Assembly (NCBI GenBank): GCA_034520215.1
Contig: JAXHNR010000001.1
Location: forward strand, 1,106,560-1,170,559
Direction: 5' to 3'
Source of the DNA: Candidatus Krumholzibacteriota bacterium
Lineage (GTDB): Bacteria > Krumholzibacteriota > Krumholzibacteriia > Krumholzibacteriales > WJIX01
DNA: 64,000 nt
Shown: piece after piece, positions 1-9,814 of the stretch
How the letters are laid out: every line of letters begins with the position of its first letter
How positions within the stretch are numbered: the stretch's first letter is position 1
Position numbers and translations under genes: made by a program
Notes under the pieces: generated by a model
The model's database searches: none
Seen by the model: only the letters and a program-made list of their open reading frames with translations
What the model was told of the DNA's origin: nothing

Positions 1-664
1 TATCCAGATTACCCTTGAAGAATTCCAGAAACTTCTGCCTGGACCTGCAAGCTGTTTCGGGAGCGTTATGTGCTTCCTTCAAATATAACTTCAGTGAATC
101 AGAAGCCTTTCCAGACAGAGGTAAATATCTTTCCTTACTTCTTTTGCCCAAAACCCTTATGATGCCTTTTTCAAAATTACAGCTTCCTATGTTACAACCC
201 GTAAGCTCAGAAAGTCGCATCCCAGTACCATACAAAAGTTCCAATATTGCTTTGTCTCGCAGTCCTTTACTATTATTCAAATCCGGTAGATCCATAATTC
301 TCTCTATAGCTTTAAGATTCGCGAAGACTGGAAGTTCTTTATCAGCTTTAGGAGTCTGAAGCCCGATTGTTGGATTATGCTCGATAAAGCCTCTCTGCTT
401 ACAAAAAAAGAAAAGACTCTTCAGTGACGCGGATTTTCTCGCAACACTGCTTTTTGAATACCCCTTCTTTAACAGCAGGGCTAGAAATGATTTTACTGTC
501 AAGTAGTCGATATCCACGAGGCTCGCGTTTTCTGAAATCTGCGCCTCAATATATTCAAAAAATTGCTTTATATCACACTGGTACGCCCTGAGTGTCTGAT
601 CAGAGACACTTCTTTCGATTCCAAGGTAAACCAAATATTCCTTCAAAGCTTTATATAATAGCAT
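1..664 (-). CDS. xerC: Tyrosine recombinase, XerC/XerD type (C-terminus beyond left edge)
   Basis: Reading the minus strand from an ATG at 664 gives an open frame of 221 codons that runs off the window edge without a stop; TGA and TAA lie just upstream in frame, fixing the N-terminus. The first ~100 residues match the SAM-like core-binding domain of phage integrases. The catalytic domain follows, with the arginine-I motif GTGMRLSEL near residue 155 and the beta-strand lysine motif GKRSKERYLPL near 185. The H-x-x-R box and nucleophilic tyrosine lie outside the window. Xer recombinases resolve chromosome dimers at dif. It lies 148 bp downstream of topA on the same strand, a common neighbourhood for xerC. 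XerC versus XerD cannot be separated from this fragment. Confidence 0.85.
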   Translation of the reverse strand, partial: MLLYKALKEYLVYLGIERSVSDQTLRAYQCDIKQFFEYIEAQISENASLVDIDYLTVKSFLALLLKKGYSKSSVARKSASLKSLFFFCKQRGFIEHNPTIGLQTPKADKELPVFANLKAIERIMDLPDLNNSKGLRDKAILELLYGTGMRLSELTGCNIGSCNFEKGIIRVLGKRSKERYLPLSGKASDSLKLYLKEAHNAPETACRSRQKFLEFFKGNLD

Positions 665-812
665 AACGGAAGTTTATCACAGTATTCAATAATCGTTCAA
701 GTCTTGATAATAAAAGAGATACTGCCACAAATAAAAATATCGTTTTATCTCTATTTGCATTCTTAATATTAATTCTGTCAGCTAATATTCTTCTTAAGTA
801 TCAGTTTATTTA

Positions 813-3002
813 TCAAGAATAAACTTCATGCTTACAGGCGGGACATTTAAAGAAATCGCCCTTACTTTTTGTTGATTTTTCAAGAAGAATGCTGCCTCCG
901 CACTGAGGACATTCTCTGTCAACTGGTTTATCCCAGGAGGCAAAATCGCATTTTGGATAATTGCTGCATCCGTAGAATATCTTTCCCCTGCGCGTCCTTT
1001 TTTCAATAATATCTCCATTGCAATCATCACGGGGACACTTCACTCCTATTTTAACAGGTTCTGTATACTTACAATCGGGATAATTTGAACACGCGATAAA
1101 ACGGCCAAACCTACCATTTTTATATTTTAACTTTCCGCCGCACCTGGGGCATTCTCGGTCGAGGTCCTCCTCGTCGAGAGATTTCGTAAATTTACATTCA
1201 GGATATCCCGGGCATGCCAGAAACTGGCCATTTCTACTCCACTTCTTTATAAGCTTTTTCCCACACTTTTCGCAAACTTCATCCGTCTCCTCCTGAACCA
1301 GTTTTTTAGCATCACTTTTTTCAACCTCGAATTTTTCAAGATCAATTTTCAAATGGCTGTAATAATCCTCTATCACATCCTGCCATTCTGTCTTGGCCAT
1401 TTCAATTTCGTCCAGTTTATTTTCCATCCCCGCGGTAAACTCAATTTCGAATATATCATTAAATAGCTTATCGAGTATCCTCCAGACCTCTTCACCGAGT
1501 TTAGTAGGATAAAGTGTTCTTTTTTCCTTGGACGCGTATCCCCTGGTTTGGATTATAGCCAGAATACTCGCGTATGTGCTCGGACGTCCAATTCCGTTCT
1601 CTTCAAGTGTTTTAATAAGAGCGGATTCTGAAAATCTTGCCGGCGGTTCTGTATAGTGCTGTTTCCCCTCGAGTTTTTTTATCGTAATTACTTCCCCCTC
1701 GGAAATATCAGGAAGCTGAACATCTTCCTCTTTCTTTCTGTCAGGCATAATATCAAGAAATCCCTTTTTTTTAAGCACTCTGCCGTTTGACCTCAGCTGA
1801 TAAATTCCCGCTTTTAGATCGGCGCTAATTGTTTGATAGACCGCGGGTGTGGAAAGGGAAGCTAAAAAACGCTGCCAGATCAGTTTGTAAAGAGCAAGTT
1901 GATTTTTCCCAAGATGCCTTGATAATGAACCGGGTGTTTTGAAACAATCGGTAGGTCTTATTGCTTCATGGGCGTCTTGAGCCGATTTGTTCTTCTTAAA
2001 ATGCCTTCTCTTTCCGATAATACTTTCTTCTGCGAATTCCTTTTTTAAGTATGAAACACCGTTTTTATAAGCGTCATCACTTATTCGTGTAGAGTCAGTT
2101 CTCATATAACTTATGAGGCCGAATGAGCCTTCGCTGCCCAGCTCCACACCTTCGTAAAGCTGCTGAGCGAGAACCATCGTTTTCTTGGCTGAAAAACCCA
2201 GCCTTGAAGCGGCGTCACGCTGCATTGTGCTTGTAATGTAGGCTGGATAAGGATTCCTCTTCTTCTCCTTTTTAGAAATTTTATTCACATAGACTTTTTC
2301 CGCTTTGATAGCCGCGACCGCGGATTCGGATTCTTTTCTGTTCTTTATATCAGCCTTTTTGCCGTCTATCTTTACTAACTTGGTATCAAATGAATCGCCT
2401 TGGGCGTTCATTAATTCACCTTCAACAGTCCAATATTCAACCGGGGTGAATATTCTTATTTGATTTTCTCTTTCACATAATAGCCTGAGACCAATAGTCT
2501 GAACTCTGCCGGCGCTTAACCCCCTGTAAAAAACCTTCCACAGAACTGGACTGATAAGATATCCAACAAGTCTGTCCAATATTCTGCGTGCCTGCTGAGC
2601 TTTAACCTTGTTCATATCGATATTGCCCGGATCCGCTACAGCTCTCTCTATTGCTTTTTGTGTAATCTCGTTAAATACTATTCTCTTTATATCTACACCG
2701 CAATTATCAAGTATAGTGCTCAAATGCCAAGCAATAGCCTCCCCTTCGCGGTCCATATCAGTCGCGATCATTATATACTCACTTGATAGGGCCGACTTTT
2801 TGAGCTTTTTAATAACTTTAGTTTTGTCCTTCATATTCACATATTCAGGATTAAAACCATTTTCGATATCAATACCCAGCTTCTTCTTCGGAAGATCTCT
2901 AATATGCCCTACAGAAGCTATAACATCGTAATTATTATCCAAGTACTTCATTATAGTTTTTGCTTTAGCTGGCGATTCGACTATTACAAGCGGCTTGCTC
3001 AT
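813..3002 (-). CDS. topA: DNA topoisomerase I (type IA)
   Basis: A 729-residue type IA topoisomerase, which relaxes negative supercoils by a 5'-phosphotyrosyl strand-passage mechanism. The Toprim domain opens the protein, with the catalytic glutamate at E9 (VIVESPAKAK) and the acidic TDMDREGE motif at 81-88. The active-site tyrosine is Y299 in ISYMRTDS. From about residue 590 there are four consecutive four-cysteine zinc-ribbon modules, the last ending at the C-terminus; all appear to keep their cysteines. The length is normal for bacterial TopA. The ATG lies 10 nt after the DUF494 stop, so it is almost certainly co-transcribed with secA and the smg-like gene. Confidence 0.97.
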   Translation of the reverse strand: MSKPLVIVESPAKAKTIMKYLDNNYDVIASVGHIRDLPKKKLGIDIENGFNPEYVNMKDKTKVIKKLKKSALSSEYIMIATDMDREGEAIAWHLSTILDNCGVDIKRIVFNEITQKAIERAVADPGNIDMNKVKAQQARRILDRLVGYLISPVLWKVFYRGLSAGRVQTIGLRLLCERENQIRIFTPVEYWTVEGELMNAQGDSFDTKLVKIDGKKADIKNRKESESAVAAIKAEKVYVNKISKKEKKRNPYPAYITSTMQRDAASRLGFSAKKTMVLAQQLYEGVELGSEGSFGLISYMRTDSTRISDDAYKNGVSYLKKEFAEESIIGKRRHFKKNKSAQDAHEAIRPTDCFKTPGSLSRHLGKNQLALYKLIWQRFLASLSTPAVYQTISADLKAGIYQLRSNGRVLKKKGFLDIMPDRKKEEDVQLPDISEGEVITIKKLEGKQHYTEPPARFSESALIKTLEENGIGRPSTYASILAIIQTRGYASKEKRTLYPTKLGEEVWRILDKLFNDIFEIEFTAGMENKLDEIEMAKTEWQDVIEDYYSHLKIDLEKFEVEKSDAKKLVQEETDEVCEKCGKKLIKKWSRNGQFLACPGYPECKFTKSLDEEDLDRECPRCGGKLKYKNGRFGRFIACSNYPDCKYTEPVKIGVKCPRDDCNGDIIEKRTRRGKIFYGCSNYPKCDFASWDKPVDRECPQCGGSILLEKSTKSKGDFFKCPACKHEVYS

Positions 3003-3012
3003 TATCTAATCC

Positions 3013-3435
3013 TTAATTAATTTTGATATTATCCGGTGAATTCTCTTTACTGAAATTATCCATCAAATCACCACTGAAACTCCTAACCATCCTCTTTACA
3101 TCATCGAGGGTAGCGGGGTAAGATCTCTCAATAGAAATAGTTTCTAAGAGAATGCCGAGTTCAGGTTCTGAAATAGCTTCTGAATCGACAAGCTGTAAAA
3201 CATAACCCTGAGCCTCAGTAGAAAGATTTAATTTCTCGGATTCACTCAGAACTCTTTTGAACTTACGGACTGACGGAATATCAAAGTTTCTCCGGAAAAC
3301 TGATTCAATAGCTTCATTGATCTCTTTCTCCGTATAGCCCATTTTCTCCAATTTGTCTATTGGGTCTTCATTATCTGAACATTTATGAACCTCTGATATA
3401 AAAGAGGTGATGAACTTCTTTAAATCTTTTTTCAT
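3013..3435 (-). CDS. DUF494 (Smg-like) protein
   Basis: A 140-residue, mostly helical, soluble protein without signal peptide. The middle resembles the DUF494/Smg family: an R-x-L-S-x-x-E-x-x-x-L segment, then a helix around GYVLQLVDSEAISEPELG that corresponds to the Smg 'GFLLFLEQ' region, and a final DLK/DVK-R helix. Smg has no firmly established biochemical role. In proteobacteria it is encoded close to topA and dprA, and the same pairing with topA is seen here, which supports the assignment. It sits between secA (52 nt upstream) and topA (10 nt downstream). Family membership is inferred by eye, so moderate certainty. Confidence 0.65.
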   Translation of the reverse strand: MKKDLKKFITSFISEVHKCSDNEDPIDKLEKMGYTEKEINEAIESVFRRNFDIPSVRKFKRVLSESEKLNLSTEAQGYVLQLVDSEAISEPELGILLETISIERSYPATLDDVKRMVRSFSGDLMDNFSKENSPDNIKIN

Positions 3436-3487
3436 TATACTTTCCCTTTACAAAAATAGTTCCGAGAAGTATTGAAAATGGTAATTT

Positions 3488-6400
3488 TCACTTTCTTCCG
3501 CAACAGTTTTTATATTTTTTACCGCTTCCGCACGGACAAGGTTCATTTCTTCCTATTTTTCTACGTTTACGCTGTACTGTCTTTCTTCCTGATTTACCGG
3601 CTTCATCGGCACTCATTTGCCTCGCCCTCGTTAATTTATCATCCTTTACGCCGGGACTGCTGTAAGCGTCTGTTACTTCGTGTACTGTACGACCTTTTTC
3701 TTTCTCTTTACGGTCTTTTTCGAGCCTGGCGTGAAACAATCCCCAAAGAACCGACTTGTTTATATCATCCAGAACATCGGTAAAGAGAGCGAAAGCTTCC
3801 TGTTTATATTCTATTACAGGATCTTTCTGGGCGTATGACCTCAAATGTATTCCCTCTTTCAAATTATCAAGTTCGCGCAGATGTTCCATCCACTTAGCGT
3901 CAATACTTTGGAGCATGACCATCTTTTCCAGTTTAGACATTATCTCAGGAGATATTGTAGATTTTCTTATTTCATAGGCTTCGTGAGCTTTTTTCACAAA
4001 AGCGTCTCTTATGGAAACAGGGTCGATAAATTCATCTTCTTTCTCTTCGGGAACTTCAAACGGCACTATGAAGATCTGTTCCAGCTCCAAAGCTGCCGCT
4101 TCAATATCCCAATCTTCCTTATACGCATTTTCAGGAAGATACTTTTCAATTACTGAACCAATATATTCCTCGATGAAAACGCTTACAAGCTGGTCGAGTT
4201 TTTCGCTGCGGAGAATCTCATTACGTTGATCGTATATTACCTCGCGCTGTTTGTTCATAACATCATCATATTCAAGAAGTCTTTTTCTAATACCGAAGTT
4301 ATACATTTCAACACGTTTCTGAGATTTGGATATTGCTTTTGTAATAAAGCTGTGCTGTATTGATTCTCCCTCTTCAAGCCCAAGCTTATCCATAATCGCG
4401 GAAACCCGGTCCGAACCGAAGAGCCTCATAAGGTCATCCTCAAGCGAAATAAAGAATTTTGAAGCTCCCGGATCACCCTGTCTTCCGGATCTTCCTCTAA
4501 GCTGTCTGTCAATTCGACGACTTTCATGCCTCTCGGTTCCTATAATGTGAAGACCGCATGGCATATCTTGAATGCAGGCACTTATTTTGTCATCATCGCA
4601 ATCTTCACACTCTTCGGGATTTTCACAGTCTATACAGCAGTTTTCACACTTTACAACTCCCTTTTCCAGTTTAATATCTGTTCCCCTCCCCGCCATATTT
4701 GTAGCTATAGTTACAGCACCCGTTTTTCCCGCGTACGCTACTATCTCCGCTTCCTTCTTATGATGTTTCGCGTTCAATACGTTATGAGATATCCCCTCTC
4801 TCTTTAACATCCGGCTGAGGGTCTCAGAAAAATCAACAGATATTGTTCCTACAAGTATAGGTAATCCCTTTCCGTTCAGTCTCTTTATTTCATTGATTAT
4901 CGCCTGTACCTTTTCCCTTTTTGTTTTGTATATCTTGTCGTCATAATCTATTCGCCGAACCGGTCTATTGGTAGGAACAACCTCAACATCCAGATCGTAT
5001 ATCTTATGAAATTCTTCTTCTTCTGTTTCAGCGGTTCCAGTCATACCCGCGAGTTTATCATACATTCTAAAATAATTTTGAAGGGTAATTGTAGCGAAGG
5101 TTTGTGTTTCTCCTTCTACTTTTACTCTTTCCTTAGCTTCGAGAGCTTGATGAAGCCCGTCGCTGAATCTTCTGCCCGGCATGAGTCTCCCGGTAAATTC
5201 GTCGACAATCAGCACCTTCCCCTCCTGCACAACGTATTCAACATCTTTTTCAAAGAGTGTGTATGCTTTAAGGAGTTGATTGAAATTATGAATTTTTTCA
5301 CTCTTCGAGGCATATTCACGGTATGCGTTGTCTTTCTTTCTAATTTTTTCTTTGTTGGAGAGTGACGCGTCGGCATCGATTTCATGGAGTTTCTGCCCCA
5401 AGTCAGGAAGAACGAACAATTCTCTGTCAGCGCTGCTAAGTGCCTCTCTCCCCTTCTCAGTAAGATCCACAGTTCCCGCTTTTTCGTCAATTACGATAAA
5501 CAGCTCTTCATCGAGCATGTGGAGTTTCTTCTCCCTCATGTAATCTGCTTCAACAGAAAGCATCATTCTTTCGTATCCTGTCTTTTTCCTCAGTTTCATA
5601 AACCTTTTATTTTTTGGGTCTCCCCTGCGGGCAAGAAGAAGGATCTTCCCAATCTCATATTCATCTTTCCCTTCGTTTTCCGAATCAGATAAGGAAAGAT
5701 CCTTTAAGATATTATTTACCATTCTCTTTTGCTTCTTAACTAAATTCTCCACACGGCTTCTCAGCAATTCAAAATCATCTCTAATAGATGAGCCGGGTAC
5801 AGGACCGGATATAATAAGGGGAGTTCTCGCTTCATCGATTAGAACACTGTCGACCTCGTCAATAATAGCATAGCGGTGTTCCCGTTGAACTTGTTCTTCC
5901 AATTCAAGTTTCATATTATCCCTGAGATAATCGAAGCCGAACTCATTGTTCGTGCCATAAGTAATATCGCAACTATAAGCCTCTCTTCTTTCATCAGTCA
6001 TCATCTCGTTCTGAAGGCATCCCACAGTAACTCCGAGATATTGGTATATCCCCGACATCCATTCAGCGTCTCGTTTGGCTAAATAGTCATTTACGGTTAC
6101 AAGTGAAGCGCCCTTTTTCTCGAGCGCGTTAAGATATAGCGGCATCGTTGCAACAAGTGTCTTGCCTTCTCCGGTGGCCATCTCGACAATAGAGCCTCTG
6201 TGAAGACAAATCGCGCCGGCAATCTGAACATCGTACGGAATCATATCCCATTCTATTTCATGCCCGGCTACGCCCCACTTATTTCCAACATTTCTCCTGC
6301 AAGTTTCATGAACCAAACCGAAGGCTTCATGCATAATATCATCAGTTGTTTCACCTTCCGAAAGCCTGCTTATGAATTCCTCGGTTTTTCTTGAAACTTC

Positions 6401-6523
6401 CTCCTTTGAAAGTTCCCTGTATTTAACACTCCATTCTTTTACAGCTTCTATATCAGGACTGAGTGTCTTCATCAGTCTTGTTTTTCGATCACCGAAGAAT
6501 TTTTCTAGAATACCCTTAAACAC
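3488..6523 (-). CDS. secA: Preprotein translocase ATPase SecA
   Basis: SecA drives Sec-dependent export through SecYEG. Counting from the GTG start, the Walker A motif ATGEGKT is at ~116, DEVD at ~222, the helicase core ends in the GRSGRQGDPG arginine-finger region near 676, and the C-terminal SecB/zinc motif CPCGSGKKYKNCC closes the protein. I place the start at GTG 6523: GGAGGT lies five bases before it, giving an N-terminus MFKGILEKFFG like other SecAs. The longer ATG frame from 6535 contains that Shine-Dalgarno inside its own first codons. Unusual: eight cysteines lie between residues ~626 and 656, between GTDIKL and GLHIIGTERHE. It heads the secA-DUF494-topA operon. Confidence 0.97.
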   Translation of the reverse strand: MFKGILEKFFGDRKTRLMKTLSPDIEAVKEWSVKYRELSKEEVSRKTEEFISRLSEGETTDDIMHEAFGLVHETCRRNVGNKWGVAGHEIEWDMIPYDVQIAGAICLHRGSIVEMATGEGKTLVATMPLYLNALEKKGASLVTVNDYLAKRDAEWMSGIYQYLGVTVGCLQNEMMTDERREAYSCDITYGTNNEFGFDYLRDNMKLELEEQVQREHRYAIIDEVDSVLIDEARTPLIISGPVPGSSIRDDFELLRSRVENLVKKQKRMVNNILKDLSLSDSENEGKDEYEIGKILLLARRGDPKNKRFMKLRKKTGYERMMLSVEADYMREKKLHMLDEELFIVIDEKAGTVDLTEKGREALSSADRELFVLPDLGQKLHEIDADASLSNKEKIRKKDNAYREYASKSEKIHNFNQLLKAYTLFEKDVEYVVQEGKVLIVDEFTGRLMPGRRFSDGLHQALEAKERVKVEGETQTFATITLQNYFRMYDKLAGMTGTAETEEEEFHKIYDLDVEVVPTNRPVRRIDYDDKIYKTKREKVQAIINEIKRLNGKGLPILVGTISVDFSETLSRMLKREGISHNVLNAKHHKKEAEIVAYAGKTGAVTIATNMAGRGTDIKLEKGVVKCENCCIDCENPEECEDCDDDKISACIQDMPCGLHIIGTERHESRRIDRQLRGRSGRQGDPGASKFFISLEDDLMRLFGSDRVSAIMDKLGLEEGESIQHSFITKAISKSQKRVEMYNFGIRKRLLEYDDVMNKQREVIYDQRNEILRSEKLDQLVSVFIEEYIGSVIEKYLPENAYKEDWDIEAAALELEQIFIVPFEVPEEKEDEFIDPVSIRDAFVKKAHEAYEIRKSTISPEIMSKLEKMVMLQSIDAKWMEHLRELDNLKEGIHLRSYAQKDPVIEYKQEAFALFTDVLDDINKSVLWGLFHARLEKDRKEKEKGRTVHEVTDAYSSPGVKDDKLTRARQMSADEAGKSGRKTVQRKRRKIGRNEPCPCGSGKKYKNCCGRK

Positions 6524-6641
6524 ATTTACCTCCATATCATCATCAACCTAATATATGAAGAACCTGTTATCAACAAGCAATAAAATTCCAATCTGAAATG
6601 GAGTCAATAACTCTGAATAATTCGGCTTTGAATATGCTGGA

Positions 6642-8624
6642 TCAGTCATTCTCGGTAATATCGATTGAATGGAATAATCCGTTATTGGAACCAAAATATA
6701 TTTTACCGTTGAAAAATAATGGTGAAGAATAAATTGCCGATCCGGTCGAATAAGTATCTATTATATTCCCGGTTTTAATATCAATTGCACTTAACTTTGT
6801 ATTGTATCCGGTAATGAAAACAACTTCTTTGTGTATTACTGGTTTTGACCTTACAACTCGCCCAATATCCTGCATCCATAAAATCTTACCGCTCATATTA
6901 AGAGAATAAATCATGCCGCTCTCGGTGCCGATTATCACCCTTTTTCCGTCAGTCGCGGGTGTACTTCTTACCTTTCCTATAGCGTTGTGTTGCCAAAGCA
7001 GAGAACCTTCGGAAAAAGAGAAACCTGAAATCAGTTTATTATTTGTTCCTATAATCACTAAATCGTCATTCTCGGAACAGATTGGTGTTGAATAAATTTC
7101 ACCCCCGGGATCTACAGTCCACAGAATATTCCCCTCAAGATCAAGCTTTATTAAATGGCCGTCAACCGTTGCTGTAATAATGTAATCATCTCCGGTAACA
7201 ATAGAAGACCATATAGCTGAACCAAGATGTTTCCTCCATACTTTCTTTCCGCTCCTGACATTCACTGAGTGAAGATCCCCTGTCATAGTGCCTGTAATAA
7301 GAAAATCCCCTGTAATCGAGGGAGTGCTGATAATTTTACTGCCGAGAGAATTCTCCCAATTCAGACTCCCATCTTCCGAATTCAGACACACCACGTTCCC
7401 CTCGTAATCGCACCCAAATACTTCTCCCTCTTTAGAACAAAGTGGTGACGATCCAACACCTGCTCCCAGGTTATATTTCCAAATAAAATCCCCTCTTTGT
7501 GAGAAACTGTATAGAAAACCGTCTCTGCAGCCAAAAATTATATTCTTCCCGCATAAAACGGGAGAAGAGGTTACAGGCCGGCTGAATTTTTTCTTCCAGG
7601 CACTTTTGAGTGCAATATCAGCAAGCTTATTTCCAGATTCTTTAAGGCCTGAATCTTCTTGCTGTTTTACAGTGTATTTCTGTTCTGATCCAGTTATCTC
7701 TGGTCCCGAAGACTCGTCAATGCTACCATCCCCATTTCCATTTATGTTATTTGAAGATCGATTTTCAGAATCAATATTTTCTGAAATATCCCCCGCGGAC
7801 AATAAAACATTTTCCTTCTGATTGTTATTTTCTTTTTTGGTTTTATCGGCAAAGGGCCAGAAGAAAATAACCGCCGCCAGGACTGCAGCCAATATACCGG
7901 ATACCGCAGGTATCGATACCTTCCTCATTTTGTTCATATTCAACCTTTTCTCCTTAGTTACATTCCCTGAGTCCTTGAAATTCCAGTGAATTGACGGTAA
8001 ATGTAAGTCCGTACCAACTCGGATCCCCCCTGAGTCCGGCACTTCAAATGACGGGAAAAAGACACTGTCAAGAAAGAGTTCTCCGTATCTGTCCGCGAAC
8101 TCAGCCGAAGGAGTAAAAATAAGAGTGTGCTTTTCCGGCAATTCTCTTACCTTTCTCAACAAAAATAGCTCCTCGATCGATTTGTTAAAAAGGTCCGGCT
8201 GACCTTTATTTATATTTTCCGTAAGATTTTCTATAGCTGTGAGACGATAAATGTCGCCTGATTGATTTGAACTGTCGCCGCAAACTATGTTTAGCTCTCT
8301 GTTATGAAGAAAATAAATTTCATTTCCGCGTTTTATCAGAAAGAGAATTATAGAGCCTGAAAATATTTCTTTGAGATCCGCCTCTGCGGTTAAACTCTCC
8401 CTGATATTACTCAGCAATCTAATAAAATAGCTTCTTGAAGATCCCATTCTGGATGTTGAAATAGCTATCCTAAAAAACTCTCTAAGCTTAGCACTCCACC
8501 TTGGATTACCGGGAAGTATAAAGACAAAAAACTCCTCACCCTTTTCATTTCTTGGGATCTCGTTATATACAAAAGCCCTGTCTCTCGGGCTGTTTCCATA
8601 ACATACAAATGCTGTTTTCCTCAT
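6642..8624 (-). CDS. Membrane protein with cytoplasmic globular domain and periplasmic PQQ-type beta-propeller
   Basis: About 660 residues in three parts. Residues 1-230 form a soluble domain; a segment near residue 90 (FSGSIILFLIKRG, then FLHNREL) resembles a strongly degenerate PP2C-type phosphatase core, but the metal-binding aspartates are not evident. One transmembrane helix follows (~236-257). After a low-complexity, Asn/Ser/Glu-rich linker comes a beta-propeller of about seven PQQ/BamB-like blades (repeats such as G-D-F-I-W-K-Y and G-x-x-L-W). The topology suggests a cytoplasm-to-periplasm sensor or scaffold. I chose the ATG at 8624 because GAGGTGG sits six bases upstream; a GTG at 8633 is the alternative. 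Exact role unknown. Confidence 0.7.
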   Translation of the reverse strand: MRKTAFVCYGNSPRDRAFVYNEIPRNEKGEEFFVFILPGNPRWSAKLREFFRIAISTSRMGSSRSYFIRLLSNIRESLTAEADLKEIFSGSIILFLIKRGNEIYFLHNRELNIVCGDSSNQSGDIYRLTAIENLTENINKGQPDLFNKSIEELFLLRKVRELPEKHTLIFTPSAEFADRYGELFLDSVFFPSFEVPDSGGIRVGTDLHLPSIHWNFKDSGNVTKEKRLNMNKMRKVSIPAVSGILAAVLAAVIFFWPFADKTKKENNNQKENVLLSAGDISENIDSENRSSNNINGNGDGSIDESSGPEITGSEQKYTVKQQEDSGLKESGNKLADIALKSAWKKKFSRPVTSSPVLCGKNIIFGCRDGFLYSFSQRGDFIWKYNLGAGVGSSPLCSKEGEVFGCDYEGNVVCLNSEDGSLNWENSLGSKIISTPSITGDFLITGTMTGDLHSVNVRSGKKVWRKHLGSAIWSSIVTGDDYIITATVDGHLIKLDLEGNILWTVDPGGEIYSTPICSENDDLVIIGTNNKLISGFSFSEGSLLWQHNAIGKVRSTPATDGKRVIIGTESGMIYSLNMSGKILWMQDIGRVVRSKPVIHKEVVFITGYNTKLSAIDIKTGNIIDTYSTGSAIYSSPLFFNGKIYFGSNNGLFHSIDITEND

Positions 8625-8675
8625 ATATACCACCTCGTATGTAAAGAGTACTCACGGCAACGAAAAAAATCAACA

Positions 8676-8987
8676 GGAATTATAAATTTGGAGTTCCCCC
8701 AATTTTTTACATTCCTTTGTATATCCGGCTATTGGTATTTCAAAACCCTCTCGGAAGACGAGCGGGCATGGTTTTCCCATTTCCTTTAAGGGAAATGGGA
8801 AAGAGCGAGTCTGAGAGCGGGAGACGCTATTTCCTCGCAGGGGAAATAGACGGCGTTTTTGACAATACCAATAGCCGGATAGAAACTAAATGTCAATTCC
8901 ACTTATCATTATGGGTAATTACTCGATAGTTATGCCGTTACTGAAATATTACCCTGATTTTCGGGGAATGTCCTGGAATTATAAATT
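8676..8987. mobile_element. Structured repeat element, subfamily B, copy 1 (MITE-like)
   Basis: A ~286-bp intergenic element (8689-8974) bounded by a perfect 13-bp direct repeat, GGAATTATAAATT, at 8676-8688 and 8975-8987, which looks like a target-site duplication. The ends form an imperfect inverted repeat (TGGAGTTCCCC versus AGGACATTCCCC). Inside is a 17-bp perfect inverted repeat (8723-8739 with 8864-8880) enclosing a core with a 12-bp hairpin (8773-8784 with 8791-8802) and an 8-bp hairpin (8827-8834 with 8842-8849). The short arm is left and the ~95-nt arm is right. Nearly the same sequence recurs at 46422-46706. It has no convincing ORF; a 70-codon frame across it is not conserved in copy 2. 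Confidence 0.85.
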
Positions 8988-9136
8988 ACATATAAAGTCG
9001 CAGCCTGAACTTAATTGTCCGTTGTTAAGCAACTGACTATAATGAACAGAAATAAATTAATGATGTTTGCTCTGAGAAACTTTTGTTAGAGGTAAGATCC
9101 GCCGTATTCAATTCTATTGAGGTTGATGAGAAACTT
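8988..9136. other. Intergenic remainder between repeat element and DnaJ-TPR gene
   Basis: With the element at 8689-8974 this completes a ~500-bp gene-free stretch (8625-9136). The part near 9100 has a local CGGCGG/CCGCCG echo but no clear hairpin terminator. On the minus strand between the element and the propeller gene, TTGATT-N17-TACTCT (about 8646-8674) could be a weak promoter serving the gene starting at 8624. Nothing else is recognised. Confidence 0.3.
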
Positions 9137-9805
9137 CTATCGGCGGTTACTTTTAAAGAAATTGATTATTCTGTCAATTGGTTTTTGATCTCTTCTTTCT
9201 CCCTGTTTTATTTTATAGATATATTTCTTTGCAATTTTGTTTTCGGGATCCCGTTTCAAAGCATCCATAAAATGAGTTAACGCCTGTTTATTCAAACCGG
9301 AATAAAAATACACTACACCCAGATTGACAGTGAATTCCGGATTATAAGAATCCATCTGGACCGCTTTTTTGCATTCTTCGCGGGCTTTGAGAAAACCGGA
9401 ATTAGAAATCGCGAGACTGTACCCATACCAGCTATGATAAGCGGCAACAGAAGAGTCATGTCTTATTGCTGAATCCAATAGTACTACAGCTTGTTCATAC
9501 GCTTTTTTTCTTATTGCCTCTTTGGCCTTTTTAAAGGCGACGGCCGCGGTTTTCTTGTTTTTTTCGATGCAAGCAGAATCTGCTTCCCTTCCAGATTTTA
9601 TAGATTCATCATACTCGCGGCGCTTCTGGCTATCCGATAAAACGGAATAGGCTTCATTTACATCCTTTAATCTTGTGTGATTATCAGGGATATCACCGAC
9701 CACATCGGGATGGATTACTTTTGCAATTGAAAAATAGTTCTTTTGGATTTCAGCTTTTGTGCTCATTGGGTCAAGCTCTAATATTGAATAATAATCCTTG
9801 GTCAC
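9137..9805 (-). CDS. J-domain protein with TPR repeats
   Basis: 222 residues. An N-terminal J domain (1-66) carries the canonical HPD motif at 32-34 (IHPDVVGD) and the EAYxVLSDxxKRREYD ending, so it should stimulate an Hsp70/DnaK ATPase. A lysine/alanine-rich linker follows, then about three tetratricopeptide repeats (~85-205). There is no Gly/Phe or zinc-finger region, so this is a specialised class C J protein rather than DnaJ. It lies 9 nt downstream of another TPR gene on the same strand and probably shares its operon. The client is unknown; the neighbours suggest envelope-linked protein assembly, which is inference. Confidence 0.85.
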   Translation of the reverse strand: MTKDYYSILELDPMSTKAEIQKNYFSIAKVIHPDVVGDIPDNHTRLKDVNEAYSVLSDSQKRREYDESIKSGREADSACIEKNKKTAAVAFKKAKEAIRKKAYEQAVVLLDSAIRHDSSVAAYHSWYGYSLAISNSGFLKAREECKKAVQMDSYNPEFTVNLGVVYFYSGLNKQALTHFMDALKRDPENKIAKKYIYKIKQGERRDQKPIDRIINFFKSNRR

Positions 9806-9814
9806 GAATATTCC

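Noticed and set aside
15-359. 114-codon plus-strand ORF at the left edge
   Set aside because: It lies inside the minus-strand xerC-type frame (1-664), which has clear recombinase motifs.
8717-8929. 70-codon ORF across repeat B1, and similar short ORFs across A1 and A2
   Set aside because: They read through inverted repeats, are not kept in frame between copies and lack ribosome-binding sites; sequence is explained by the repeat structure.
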